A DNA stretch of 64,000 nucleotides from Rostrohypoxylon terebratum (Eukaryota; Ascomycota; Sordariomycetes; Xylariales; Hypoxylaceae): contig MU385864.1 in the NCBI GenBank assembly GCA_022497145.1, forward strand, positions 310,001 to 374,000, given 5' to 3'. Below, one piece after another: positions 24,220 to 35,977 of the stretch. The first letter of the stretch is position 1, and every line of letters starts with the position of its first letter. Made by a program: the position numbers and the translations under genes. The notes beneath the pieces are model-generated. The model was given only the letters and a program-made list of their open reading frames with translations. It did no database searches and was not told the origin of the DNA.

Positions 24220-26241
24220 ATGGGAAACCCGCGTGTTGTCTACTGGTTTCGGACAGATCTCCGGCTACACGATTCACCCGCCTTGAAGGCAGCTCTTGAC
24301 TTAGACCCGTCCGTTTTATGGCCAATCTTTACTTGGGACCCTCACTATGTATATCGAGTCAAGGGGGGAGTAAATAGGTGGCAATTCTTGTAGGTTTTCA
24401 CCTTGTGATAGCCTACCTTTAGGCCAACTACTAATTTCACTAGACTTGATTGCCAGACCGATCTTTCAAAATCCATCTCAAATACCAATAAAAAGTCAAA
24501 GCTCTTCGTTCTTCGCGAAGCTCCGCAGACACTCCTCCCCAAGCTTTTCAAAGCGTGGAAGGTGACGCATCTTGTCTTCGAGAAGGATACAGATCCCTAT
24601 GCTCGGGAACGAGACAAGACCGTGATAGCGCTGGCAGAAAAAGCTGGTGTTCACGTAATTTCACGGTACGGACGTACATTGTGGGATAGCGATGAAGTTG
24701 TGGCAAAAAATGGAGGGAAGCCAACCATGTCTACTGCTCAGCTGCAAGCCGCCGGACGGAAAGTTGGGGAAATCCCTCGGCCTATATCCGCACCGAAGAA
24801 TCTACCCGACCCGGGAGAGATGTCCGTTGACTTTGAGCCGGAGAAGCCAGAGACAGAGCCGGATTTAAATGCTTCGTTCCGCGGCAAGGCCGACAAAACA
24901 TATTCGAATGTTGCAGGTCCTGATGGCGACTTTGCGGTCGCTACTCTTGAGGAGCTCGGTTTCTCCGTGCCAGCCACCACGCCGCACCGTGGCGGTGAGA
25001 CAATCGCTCTGAAGAGGTTAGAGGAGGTATTCTCGGACGAAGAATATGCTGCTACTTTCCAAAAGCCGAAAACTAGTCCTGCAGCATTTGAACCACAGTC
25101 GACTACTCTTTTGTCTCCAATGCTTCATTTTGGCGCACTTTCGCCACGCCTCTTTTATTGGAAGGCACAGGATCTAGTCGAAAAACACGGTCAAGGAGCG
25201 TCCACGCCTCCTGAAAGCCTGACAGGTCAGCTGCTGTTCCGTGACATGTACTTTGCAGCCCATGCTGCGATTGGCCCGCCTTTTGGTATGTACATTTTAT
25301 TTGCAATTGTGAACTGTCACTGTTTGTACCTATGATTTCTGATTAATAATATTATAGCTCAGACGCTCAATAACGCCTACTGCCGATTCATTCCTTGGCA
25401 CTTACCTTCGAAGACAGGAGCCACTGACATAGGCGATTGCGCAATCAGTGGCGAGTATCAGATAGACTCACCACAAGCGGAGAAGTGGTTTCAGCGATGG
25501 AAGGTGGGTATGACAGGATTTCCTTTTGTTGACGCCCTTATGCGACAATTACGCGTTGAAGGTTGGATTCATCACCTAGGCCGTCATATGGTGGCTTGTT
25601 TTCTCACCAGAGGCGGGTGTTACATACATTGGGAACGTGGAGCGGATGTATTTGAGGAATTGCTGATCGACCATGAGCCGGCTTGCAATGTTGGCAATTG
25701 GTAATGGCTTAGCTGCACTGCATTTTATTCACAGTACTTCCGCTGCTATAGCCCAGTTGCGTTTGGACAGAAGTGGGATAAGAAGGGTGAATTCATACGA
25801 AGGTGGGTTCCGGAGTTGAAAAACTTGGACGAGAAGTTCATATACGAACCGTGGAAGGCTAGCAAGGCGGCTCTGGACAAAGCAGGTGTGAAGGTCGGAG
25901 GCGATGGACTTGACGAGAGAAGAAATGGAACATACCCTGCTCCAATGTTCGACTTTGGAGAGAGGAGAAGCATTTGTATAGCCGCAATGAAGAGAGCATT
26001 TTCTATCGGCCTCCACGGAGACGATGCTAGAGTCAAAGGTGGTTCTTGGAAAGAGTTGTTCGAAGAAGCGGGTGAAACAGAAATGGAAGGATTAGGTGGT
26101 AGTGATGATGATGGAGAACACGCGGACGATGCTGACTATAAAAAGGACGGGGACGGAAGTCACGGCAAACACGCCAGGAGCCAGAGTACGGGGTCCAAGG
26201 AAGGGCCGATGGATAGGTATGCTAAGAAAGTAAAGAAGTAA
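24220..26241 (+). CDS. (6-4) photolyase / animal-type cryptochrome, interrupted by an in-frame stop
   Basis: FAD-dependent photolyase/cryptochrome family: light-driven repair of (6-4) photoproducts and, in some fungi, blue-light sensing. Exons 24220-24389, 24444-25285 and 25358 onward; introns are 54 and 72 nt. The antenna-binding domain is at about residues 5-175 (start [20 protein letters not shown]). The FAD domain includes [29 protein letters not shown] and IHHLGRH, whose His410 and His414 match the catalytic pair of (6-4) photolyases. At residue 453 the conserved NW-M-WLSC block reads NW-stop-WLSC (TAA, 25702-25704). The frame then continues cleanly through [14 protein letters not shown] to a Lys/Asp-rich nuclear-type tail and a stop at 26239-26241. 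The options are a recent null allele, a sequencing or assembly error, or splicing out of 25701-25751, which removes the stop in frame but also conserved residues. Family identity is secure; an intact product is not. Confidence 0.88.
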
Positions 26242-26926
26242 AGAAGCGATTTCTTGATGGAAGTCGCCTGGCAACGTTCATATCCTGAATACTAGGTTGT
26301 ATGGATGCTGTTACACAAACTCCGAATCCCTTCCCTACTAGGTATATATGTACTACTAGATACATGTATATGTGGTATACGTGTTGGTGTTCGGACATTA
26401 TCGCATTCGTATTTCAATATGAACGAGAGGTATTGTTGGTAATACCGATATCTATACCTAGTAGTTGAATAATTGCGATGTGATGAGTGTAGTGTGCTGT
26501 GTGACTCAAGGGTTGATGGAGGTTGTATTCCGACTCAGGTGTAAAGGTGTAGGTTATGACATGGATCGAAGCTTCTCTTAAGATTCCAAGAGGCCATCCC
26601 TTCCACCTGCGTCTTCGTGAATTCTACATATTGTAAGATTCGGGAAGTCTGTTGGTTTTTAATTGGAAATAGCGACTGGGAATATAGTTAAGTTGCTTAC
26701 TCTAAGGTTCTTGACTGTCAATCCGTAGCCACCTCATTGAGTAGTACTAGTAGTACTAACAATCCTCATCAAAACATTGCTAAACTCCTTAGAAACACCT
26801 GAGAAGTTCTTTGAGATGCATACCTACTCATTTGGATAGTCGCACACTTGCGACAGCCATGAATCAGCTCCGTACCGACTTACTATTTATTCTAGAATAC
26901 CATCCGCCTGCAGACATTACCATAGT
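26242..26926. other. Intergenic region downstream of the photolyase gene
   Basis: AT-rich flank with CTAGTA/TACTAG-type short palindromes (about 26335-26375 and 26740-26760). No gene was seen. Confidence 0.5.
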
Positions 26927-27664
26927 ATGTATAAACATACCTTTCTGTCACAAAGACATTTCATAATGATATCTAACAGATCTAGAGAACGCCGACGAAA
27001 ATTTTGTCGAAGGGCAAGAAGACGAGACACAGCCTTGCGCTCTCTCTATGCTAGGAGGATACTGAAACCGGAGCATCACCAGAAACCCTATGCCGACATG
27101 CCGTCCACCATAACATTTAATACTCAGAATATCATGAACCATCGAGATAGCAGGTACGGACAACCTTCGCAGCCAACTATCGTCCCTCGGACTTTAGCGC
27201 CAGCACGTATTTTCAATCACGCTTCAGTTTCATATACACCAGCCGGGCGATCTGCCAATAGCGTCGAAATTTATGGCCTAGCCCTTGGGACGTGCTTCCT
27301 TGCCATTTTTCTAGGATGGATTCTCTTTATACTCGCGCGGGAGGGCTTTGGCCTTTTCCGTAATCGTTGGAACGCATCAAGTCAAAGGACGGACCCAGAA
27401 ATTGGTTACACACCAGAACGCGGAACCCCCAACGAGAGCAGGTTACTCCTATCTCACTTTAGGAATGTGTCGTCGGAAGCTGAAGAGCTTATCAAGTCAG
27501 CACAACGTGCAGGCGCTAATATTGCGACGGTGCTCAAGAGGGACATGGGCGAGCTTAGGAGAAGGACCCATCCCACACGGCGCCGAGTGGACGAGGAAGA
27601 AGCCCTGAACGACACGGGAGGAGACGGATTTGGGATAAACCGCTCTTTTTTACTCCGAACATGA
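26927..27664 (+). CDS. Hypothetical single-pass membrane protein
   Basis: 245-codon uninterrupted frame with no family I recognise. The N-terminal part is strongly basic (clustered Arg at about residues 18-45). One clear transmembrane segment lies at about 113-137 (YGLALGTCFLAIFLGWILFI), followed by a polar, charged C-terminal region with Arg/Thr and acidic stretches. The first ATG at 26927 has a weak context. The ATG at 27098 (MPSTITFN, preceded by GAC) has a better one and would give about 188 residues, so the true start is uncertain. The hydrophobic helix inside a long frame argues for a real gene, but no conserved domain confirms it. It is convergent with MIC10. Confidence 0.5.
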   Translation: MYKHTFLSQRHFIMISNRSRERRRKFCRRARRRDTALRSLYARRILKPEHHQKPYADMPSTITFNTQNIMNHRDSRYGQPSQPTIVPRTLAPARIFNHASVSYTPAGRSANSVEIYGLALGTCFLAIFLGWILFILAREGFGLFRNRWNASSQRTDPEIGYTPERGTPNESRLLLSHFRNVSSEAEELIKSAQRAGANIATVLKRDMGELRRRTHPTRRRVDEEEALNDTGGDGFGINRSFLLRT

Positions 27665-28160
27665 CAGACTCAGAATGTGATGTCTGCAGAAAAGAGGAGC
27701 AGAAAGTCCAGCGTAGAAGGAATTATCGCGGCATCGTACGCTTGTTTGAGGGGTCCGTAGATATCGAAGATGAATGATAAGGGTTTTTAGTAACTCTCTC
27801 GGTAGCTTCAAAAAGGGGTCTGTACGCAATTACCTAGTGCGGAGATCGGGTTAGCGAGGGACTACTCTATGAGCCCTCTAGGGTTTCTATTCATCAAATG
27901 TATTATATGGTTTCCCTCTAGAGCACTTGATATTAGTAGATACAGAGCATCCCAGAGAACCGCATTCAACCCATGCCACTTTTTGATGCACATTAATACA
28001 AGGAAACTTTGTGAATAGACTCGTCCCAGCCATGCCTTTGTCGAGGTGGTCGAGTCGTCTATTGATGCAGCTGTTGTACAGGTAGAATAACGCTCACAAG
28101 CGGGATACGTTTTGTCGAATTTCCATCGAAAGCCGAGGTCTAATAAGGTTTAATTCCTCC
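27665..28160. other. Intergenic region between convergent genes
   Basis: 3' flanks of the membrane-protein gene and MIC10. Nothing recognisable was seen. Confidence 0.5.
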
Positions 28161-28500
28161 TTATGCCCTTCGCTTTAGCTCTTGGGATGCTTGTTTCAGG
28201 CTCCAGTTACATTCCTCGTATGCCCTGCCGGCACCGAAACCTACACCCACAAATGCCGGCCATGCTCTTCGTCGGAATAGGAGAACTGAGAAGACGACAC
28301 CGAATCCGAGGCCGAGTGTTGATTTTATGAGCATGTTGGAGATGCAGCGGTCCCACTGTCGTAATTTTACATTAGCGACTCTTTCCACGGTAGAGGCGGA
28401 GTAATAAGATAAGGCCGTGCCATACTTTTTCGTTCAAAAGTGCCTCGCTCACGGGTCTAGAGACCGTGCTGGGAGGCACAGGAGCTGACGTCTCAGGCAT
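28161..28500 (-). CDS. MIC10: MICOS complex subunit Mic10
   Basis: Core membrane-bending subunit of the MICOS complex at cristae junctions of the mitochondrial inner membrane. 89 residues from two exons (28426-28500 and 28161-28355), with a 70-nt intron that has a CTAAT branch-like site. After a variable N-terminus ending SEALLNEK, the spliced chain continues WDRCISNMLIKSTLGLGFGV, VFSVLLFRRRAWPAFVGVG and FGAGRAYEECN. This gives two hydrophobic segments with the glycine-rich GxGxG patterns that drive Mic10 oligomerisation, separated by the positively charged loop RRR. Length and layout match the family (about 85-100 residues). It is head-to-head with URB2 across 432 bp. Confidence 0.92.
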
Positions 28501-28932
28501 GATGAAAGAGGCTATTGAAGAGTCTGATTAGCCTTGAATAGTGACCTAAAAGCTTCGTGAGCTCGTACCCTTCGAATTGACTTGTTGTGGTGGAATTGTC
28601 GTCACTGCAATAATATTCGCACGAAAACAATCAGGTCATTGATTGTTTTAATGTAGCTTTGATCGGCTTGCATTTGCTGATACCCGAAGGCGGTAGATCC
28701 TAGTAGGGCCGAATGAGGTCTAGCTTATATGGCAGAATTAGTGAATTTTTCTATTTTTCTACATACTGTAATAGGTAGGTAGTAGATATCGCGGGGAGCT
28801 CCACAAAAGAAAGTTCGAGCTTTCAATTGAGTTTTTGGAAACAGCGCCTGGTATTACTTGGTACAATCAAAGCAGCAACCTTGAGATAAATATTCTAACA
28901 TCTGGAAATGCCGACGATTGCCAAATCCTTCA
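28501..28932. promoter_or_regulatory. Shared upstream region of MIC10 and URB2
   Basis: 432 bp between the two divergent start codons. It contains a TAGGTAGGTAG repeat (about 28772-28784). No TATA box is obvious. It is probably a bidirectional promoter; this is inferred from spacing only. Confidence 0.5.
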
Positions 28933-31900
28933 ATGGAGGTGGATAACGATTCAGGGGTAAGAGAAACTCAACACCGCTTGTGCTATTTTTTTTTGTTTTG
29001 TCTTGTTTTGTTTTGTTTAATGAGCCTACCTAGGTAGGTAGGAAGTACAGAATAGCAATAGCAATAGCAACTAATACCTTGTTCTAGTCGCGCCGGCTGG
29101 TTCTAATAAGAGCTGTTAGAACTCTTGACGAAGACGGATCAATTGCGCTGCCCGAGAAAATCCAAAGGCTCTGGCTCTTACTATCCGAAACTAAAGCTAC
29201 GAGATTCCATGGCGTCGAAGAGAATATACTAAGATGGCTATTCAAGCATATGAGCGGATGCACTGAGAATGCTGAACAGGTTCGACGCTACCCTCTCACC
29301 TGGACAATTCTGGGCCATGTCTTCCCCAAGATTCCGTCGCAGACCTTGGGAAGGTCATTAGCTTCCCTTCGCTTCATCTCTGTTCTCCATCAGACAGTAG
29401 GCGACATTACTACCGCCCGACGAAAGCCCCCTTCCTCTCCGAGTCAGACCAATGGGGTTGTCCCGGACGAAAAGAAAAAAAGAAAAAAAGAAGCTGGGTT
29501 TCCTTCAGATATCGAGGAGCTTCGTACACCCGAAGGCTGTATAAAGTCAGCGACTGAACTGTTTAAGGCTCTCGGCAGTCTTCTTGGTCAGGGGAATCTG
29601 AAGACGGGTTTTAACGCCCCGGAACAAAATGTTGGGACTGAACATATCAAATCGCTTTTCTCTTCATCTAACGATGAGACTAGAGATATCGCCGCGGGAC
29701 TACTGTTAACTTGTGACCGCTCGCTAAGCGTTTCAGAACGCGGTATTTCCCGTGATCAAGAACCGTGGATCGGAGTTGTCGCAACCCTATGGAACCTCCG
29801 TCTTCACAGCAGAGATGACAGTCTCGAATTTGCGAGACACATGTATGTGCCTACATGTTCTATTCTGTCTAGGTTGCGCGGCCTTGCTGGTGTTGCGCCT
29901 ATAGCGGTGGCTAGCGAAAATGCCAAGAGTCTTTGGATTCGACAGCTCGAGCAATTTCTAGGCGCATACTTCATCCGTCCAGCGAGGCATAACTTTGTAA
30001 CGGACGAGAATTTCCAGGTCTTGAAGGCTGCTTTAGGGCTCTCAAAGAGGAACTTAGGCGGATCAGCTATCATTACTTGGGACGTTGCAGCAAGAACACC
30101 TCGAGATTTGAGTAATCCGAAATCCAAGACTGAGCATTTATCGTGGGCTCAAAACGTCTTTGAGACATTGCTTAAAGCGATCCAATCCTTAGAGCCCTTA
30201 ATTCGAAACCAAGTCATTATTCAGATTTTAGAAACGGCTACTCAGACTTACTCGGTTCCAAATACGGCAGCACTCCGTGCGGTATATCGAGAACATGCTT
30301 TGAAGTCAGATGAAGTCGATTGGAGTCTAGTCGCTAAAATTGTTACTTGCGATGCCGATGTGTTCCTTACGGAAGATAGTATGATGAAAGGACTTCTCAA
30401 GGAAATCGGTTCCTGTTCTGTCCACGATCTTACTACGAAAGAGACCATTGTAACCGAGATAATTCTTCCTTTAGAGGACGCTTTTGCGAAGGCTCGAAAC
30501 CTTTCAGGCTTCATTGAGAAATGGTACGATTGTCTCAATGAGAGCGATAGAGAGTCATTGGATAAAACTATATGGTTCGATATCAGTATTCGACAACGGC
30601 TTGCTAGCATTTTACAGAGCTCGCTAACTAGCACGCAACTACTACGCATATTGGAGCGCCTAAATTCGCCAGATATCAATATTGGACCAGCCTTGGTTGT
30701 CCTCGATGGCATATCAATGGGGATCACAGAGGATGATTTTATCGACAATGCCGATTCTATGATTTTCTCTGCAGCATTAAAGGATAAGTCGTATAAAAAC
30801 CTTTCGCCCCCCGTATTATCATTGAGGTGGCGTATTACCGGCCGGCTGGCTTCGTGGGAAACATCTGACAAAATCGAGCGGCTTTGGTCTGAGTTAAAAT
30901 CAACTCTCAAGCATGTTCTCAAGAAATCTGTTTTGTCTGACCCCGAAACCTTCGATGCATTTACGTGCTGTCACAAACTGTGGCTAGCAAATTATCCTGG
31001 CGGCAAACACGAAGCAGACCTAGCTACATTAATGGTTTCATTCCTAAAGAGACTTACTACCAAGATCGAGACCAAGGGTGATCTTTCTACGTTTCAACCC
31101 TACTTGGATTATATATTTCGCTACCTCCCCAAACTGGCAGGGTTTCCGACGAAGGCGCCCGATCTTAAAGAGCTTATCACGAATTTATTCTGGCACGCTG
31201 GAAAACAATCTGCCATTGGGGTTGATGCGCAACTTGATGATACATTACGATTACTTTTGCACAACGTTGATTGTGAGGATGACGAGGCGTTCATTGACGC
31301 CCTAATATCACAACCCCTCAATGCACTCGATAGCGCAGAAGCGCAGTCAGGTTGGACGCAGCCGCAGAGCCTATCACTGCTTCTAATTCTCCTAGAATTC
31401 CCACGAGATGCCTTTACAAAAGGGCGTCGCAAACGTATTATGTCTTCATGGAAGAAATGGAGGTCAATTATAGTCAACTATGCATCACAGAATTCACATT
31501 TTGCGATAGCCATGCTCCGGCTGTTGGTTAAAATTATGCAACAACCGACGTTTTACGAAGTAAGCCACCAATCCTCCTACGTTTTTGCCATATCTAATTA
31601 ATAAATTACCAGGATATGGGATTCGATGATCTCGTCTATATCGCGTCGAATTTGCCAATTGAGGACGAAAATATATTCGCCTTGGTCGAGAAATTTATCG
31701 ACCTTACGTTAATGTTAGTAATAATGAACCTCTTTACTTGCTCTAAAACTAACAATCTTTAGGCAAATAGTTACTAGCACAGAAGACCATTCTCAAGCCT
31801 ACCTGGCCAATGCTAGAACCTTTGCGGAGGCCATAACGCCAGAGACAGCGCATTTTACAGATGCCCAGATGCTCTTGGTGAAAGGCCTATTCTCTGCGCT

Positions 31901-33318
31901 GGACAAGTGCCAACCACATAGTTATTCCACCGAACTGGAGTTAATAGCAGCGAGACTTTCGGGGATGGTAGTAGCCAGCTTATCGCTCATCGGGGATAAA
32001 AATAAGACGACAGATGTCATCATTGGAGATCAATCAATGCTACTCCGACTTTCTATCGCATTGAGCGGAGCCGAATGCCTTGCCAAAGCCAGCCAACCAA
32101 GAACACTCGAACTTCCGAAGAAGACAACCAAGCGTCTTGAGGGCATAAGCGCGTCGCTCATGTCGAACAATCTTGAAATTGGTTGGAAGCTACAGATATG
32201 CCTCTTCAGACACAATCCCGACCTGTATACTACGACGGATTTATTCGCACAGCTAGACCAAGCACCCGACACAGTTGATGAAGGCTTAGTGCATGGCTTG
32301 GTAGATGCATTTATTGGGCAAGGAGGCGTCAGAAAAGATGTTGCAAGTGATAAGGTGCTTGGCGAACTAGTTGCTAGCGGCAAGCTGACTGCCGGACCTA
32401 TCGGACGTCTACTAGCTATCAGGAGGCTTGTTGAGCTGCATCAAGGACACCAAGGTGAGTGCGCCCCCAATGTCCCCAGATTTATTATTGCTAGTAGCAA
32501 TTTCATCTAACGTCATTTTAGGACCTATTTCCCTAAATGGTCTCGGTAAGAATCGAGAAATCCTTGACCTTGGCGCCGTGCATGAACGGCTTGCGTCTCT
32601 ACTAAGTCAAGTAGAATCACCCCGCCATTTCAAACAATTGGCGGAAATCTTGGTGTTGCTGCTTGATAAACATGCCAACTCGATGGGCCAAATTAACGTG
32701 GAGACAACTTTGAGTAATGTCGTCCACGTGTGTTCGCCAAAGGGCCCCAAGATCTCCGGGCCTATGGTAGCTGGCGAGGTCTACGACAAGCTATACGAGC
32801 TTGTGGCCCTTATCCTCAAGAGACACAGACTTCGGCTAAGAGGACACTTCCCAATCCTACTTGCGGCGTTGCGAGCACTTCTTAGCACCTTACTTTCCGA
32901 TCCTACTTCAACACCAAGCGCATCATCCTTGCAATCACGTCCGCCATGGCTTGAATCACGTCTTAAAGGAAGACATGCAGAACGGTTTACTCGGCTTCTG
33001 ACACTAATATGCGAGCCTAGCGCGGCATCTGTAGCACGTACGCGGTCGAGCGAGCTAGATTCCGCTACAGATGCTGCCAAGCGGGCCGCGGGGCAGGACA
33101 TGTTCACCGTCTTGGAATTCTACATCAAAATGCAACTCGAGATGACGATTCCGCGAGAGGTCAGAAAAGCGCTCGGACTTGGCATCTACTCTATTCTCGA
33201 CATCACGCCTCAGGGATGCAGAAGGGTCATAAACGAATCGTTAGACGCTAACGGGCGTGCCATATTCAGGCAGATGTTCGCGGATTACAAGAAATTTGGG
33301 AAGTGGTCTGGAGTTTAA
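28933..33318 (+). CDS. URB2: Nucleolar ribosome-biogenesis protein Urb2/Npa2
   Basis: 1361 residues, five exons: 28933-28956, 29088-31559, 31613-31713, 31763-32454 and 32522-33318. Exon 1 encodes only MEVDNDSG. The 131-nt first intron carries a T-rich run, TAGGTAGG and a triple AGCAAT, with a good CTAAT branch site. The N-terminal region reads LIRAVRTLDEDGSIALPEKI, followed by a long alpha-helical repeat-like body with a basic insert (EKKKRKKEAG, about residues 133-142). The C-terminal ~200 residues form the Urb2/Npa2 domain, with FYIKMQLEMTIPREVRKALG and the terminal FADYKKFGKW. In yeast Urb2 joins early 60S assembly (27S pre-rRNA processing) with Urb1/Npa1. Assignment rests mainly on the conserved C-terminus and overall size. 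Confidence 0.87.
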
Positions 33319-35977
33319 CTGGGTCTTGTTACTACATACATATAGATGCTTCGGAGGTATATACCCTGTTTCCCTTGTTCATATCCACGTGTCTGCGTAT
33401 AGAAAAGAATTTGGAATGATTCCAAAGTCGCGTGAGCGAGTGGAGAAAAGACTACCTACCTAGTACCTATTATACTATGTATATGTACATATCTAGTGTA
33501 CGGACTACGAGACTAGTACGAGTACTTTATTTATAGCAGTCTTATACGAGCTAATTATACCATTACACTTACCGCAAGTATGGATGTGATGTGATATGCA
33601 GTAGGTAGGTAAGTATGACATAATGTCCTAATGGGATGGTGAGCCTGTGTCGAACTTCAGCTCCAACTTCCAACTCAACATCCAAATATCTCAGAACCAC
33701 AACTCTTCCTCATTCAAACTTTTATCATCACACATCACACACCACACATTACACATCACCACGTAAATCATAAAGAGAAAATACGTAATAGCAAATATTA
33801 CGAATTGCTTCCTCTCATGTATTCGCTCATGGTAGTCACAAATATCGGCTCAGAGGGATCCCGAGGTCATGTTGGTGCAATGCGGCTTATCATCGCGCCA
33901 CAGACGTGAGTCTACCTAATACTGGCTAACATCGCCAATATCAGGTTATTGCGTAGGTAATATGTTACGAACGACCCGCTAACTTGGACACTTTCACACC
34001 GAGTTACGGAACGGGACTACTGCACCGAGCCGCCGCGATCCGGGTTGCCTCTCAGTGGGTCGATTTCGCCAGCCTTATAGATTCTCCCTACAAGCATCGC
34101 ACTCCGCCATCGCATCGCAATTACATATATCGACCAATACCGTGTAACCATCCATGGTATTCGGGGTTTCACTTAGTCAACATAACCCTATGCCTATTAG
34201 TCAGATATTGGCTATTTCTTGCCTTTTCGTACGACACCTGAGCTCGGATAGCTCAGGGAGCTGAGTTCCAAGGTTGTTTAGCGACGTGTCTCTTTCGCGC
34301 GCGCCCTTCTGTGCGATGGTACAAATGTCGAGGTACTCTCAAAGGAAGAGTGTGTGTCAACATATGTGATATACTATGTGGAGGTGACTATGTAAGCGTG
34401 GGATCAACTGAGTCCCATAGTCCCACCGACATTGCTCAACTGAACACTTCGGATCACTTTGCGGCATCACAAGAATTATCAATCTTGTACACCCTCCGGG
34501 AAGCACGCCGAGACAAGCTGCTAGGGCGATCGCCAAGGCTCGGCCTAGGGGAGACCCTGTCCTTATCGCTGACTACAATTGTCACTCGTGATTTATTCTC
34601 TCGGTTAAGTTAATTTATACCTATGACACTATGCAGCTTTTCGGCTCTCACGGATTCAGATAGCCGGACCGAATTATTTCATCCGGACGGACCTCGAAGC
34701 GACACCGGCGCGTGACGAGATAGCACCGGTTCGCCGCTACGAAGCTTGAAACTATTAATCCTTAGGGTAAGGGGTAAAAAAAATATGCATTCTCCTCGGC
34801 CGCTAGTTTACCGAAGAGAGGCTCAATAGACCTAAATAAGTAAGTAGCTAGCTTTAGGTCGCTCCAACACGTGGCGGTTAAGCCAGCCAAAGTCTAGCTC
34901 TGACGAAACGTTGCAGACTTATATACCGAGAGCCTAGATTGATCAGAGATTGATGGTCCAGAACTGCGCGGGACCTCCTAGCTCCTAGGACCTACTAGTT
35001 TGAGGATAAGTGTCGGCGACACATTCCCTTAAACAGAGACATCCTCGATCAGCGTGTGTGCAGCGTTTGCTGTACTATGTATGGATGTGAGTGAATGAAT
35101 GGGTGAGTGAGTGAGTGTGTACGAAAAAAAAAAAGTGTGTGTTGGACATGTCTGATAATTTAGCTATACGATGATATCAGCCCGGCATTCCGACCAACTG
35201 TTTACTAGATTCTACTACGCGGTACCCATGGTCGGACGTATTATTGGCTGCGCCTTACACGCTCACGCTTGTCAGCTTCTGTATTTTCGCATTCTCGCAT
35301 TCTCGCATTTATTTACGCAGTACCTCGTCTCCCCATTCCTACCATCATCAGATCGGTAGCAGTCGGCAGTGAGAAATGATGGAAAGACGGACAAATCAGA
35401 TTGTCAGACCAGCCAACTTGGCTTTACCGAGCGCACGTTCGTCCATCTATTCTCGGATGTGGGAAATTCGCACCGGCTTGTTTCGGTGTCAAGTTATTAC
35501 ATAGTATCTCGAACAGCTTGAACATCCAGACGACTGGCTAAAGAAGAAAAAGCAGAGTGGCTTTTCTTGAATATGAGTGGTTCTTCGGGGCAGGACCGCG
35601 GCAAATCCGTACCATTTCTAGCGTAGCCTGCGTCGCCTCTCGGTCGCCCTGTACGGCTTAGGTCGCCCTTGGCGTCACTCGAACATCGCATGTGGGCCAA
35701 TTATACATCCAGTCCCCTGATTGAACACTTCTCTCCACCGGCTGCCTAATTTGGTCCCCTTCTCCCTAGCATTCCCTAGCATTCCCTAGCATGCCGCAAG
35801 CTTGACAGGTGTTGTGAAGGGGAAGGGTTTTTTTTGGTGATAATCCCGAAGTCTTCCTATCAAAAGAAGACCATAGCCATCTTTAATTATCCCCATATCG
35901 GGCTTTAATGCCTTAATGTCTTTCTCCCCCTTCCTCGAGTGTAAGTCTCAAATGTAGCCACGCCTTTTTTGCCTGAC
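33319..35977. other. Long intergenic region without a supported gene
   Basis: 2.66 kb. It holds TACCTACCTAGTACC-type motifs just after URB2 (about 33450-33475), ACACATCACACAC low-complexity (about 33730-33760) and a GAGT tandem (about 35090-35120). It also has a TCGCATTC tandem (about 35288-35308) and a triple TCCCTAGCAT (35763-35792). Several open frames of 60-100 codons lack ATG context, composition or motifs that would support them. A decayed mobile element cannot be excluded, but no terminal repeats or transposase fragments were recognised. Confidence 0.5.
35763..35792. repeat. Tandem repeat, TCCCTAGCAT x3
   Basis: Three exact 10-bp copies in a row, about 190 bp upstream of the DUF4419 start codon. 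Confidence 0.85.

Noticed and set aside
34240..34290. GGATAGCTCAG string resembling a tRNA A-box
   Set aside because: No matching B-box or acceptor stem lies downstream. The string is part of a short local palindrome.
33319..35977. Possible decayed transposon in the gene desert
   Set aside because: No terminal repeats, target duplications or reverse-transcriptase/transposase motifs could be recognised by eye.
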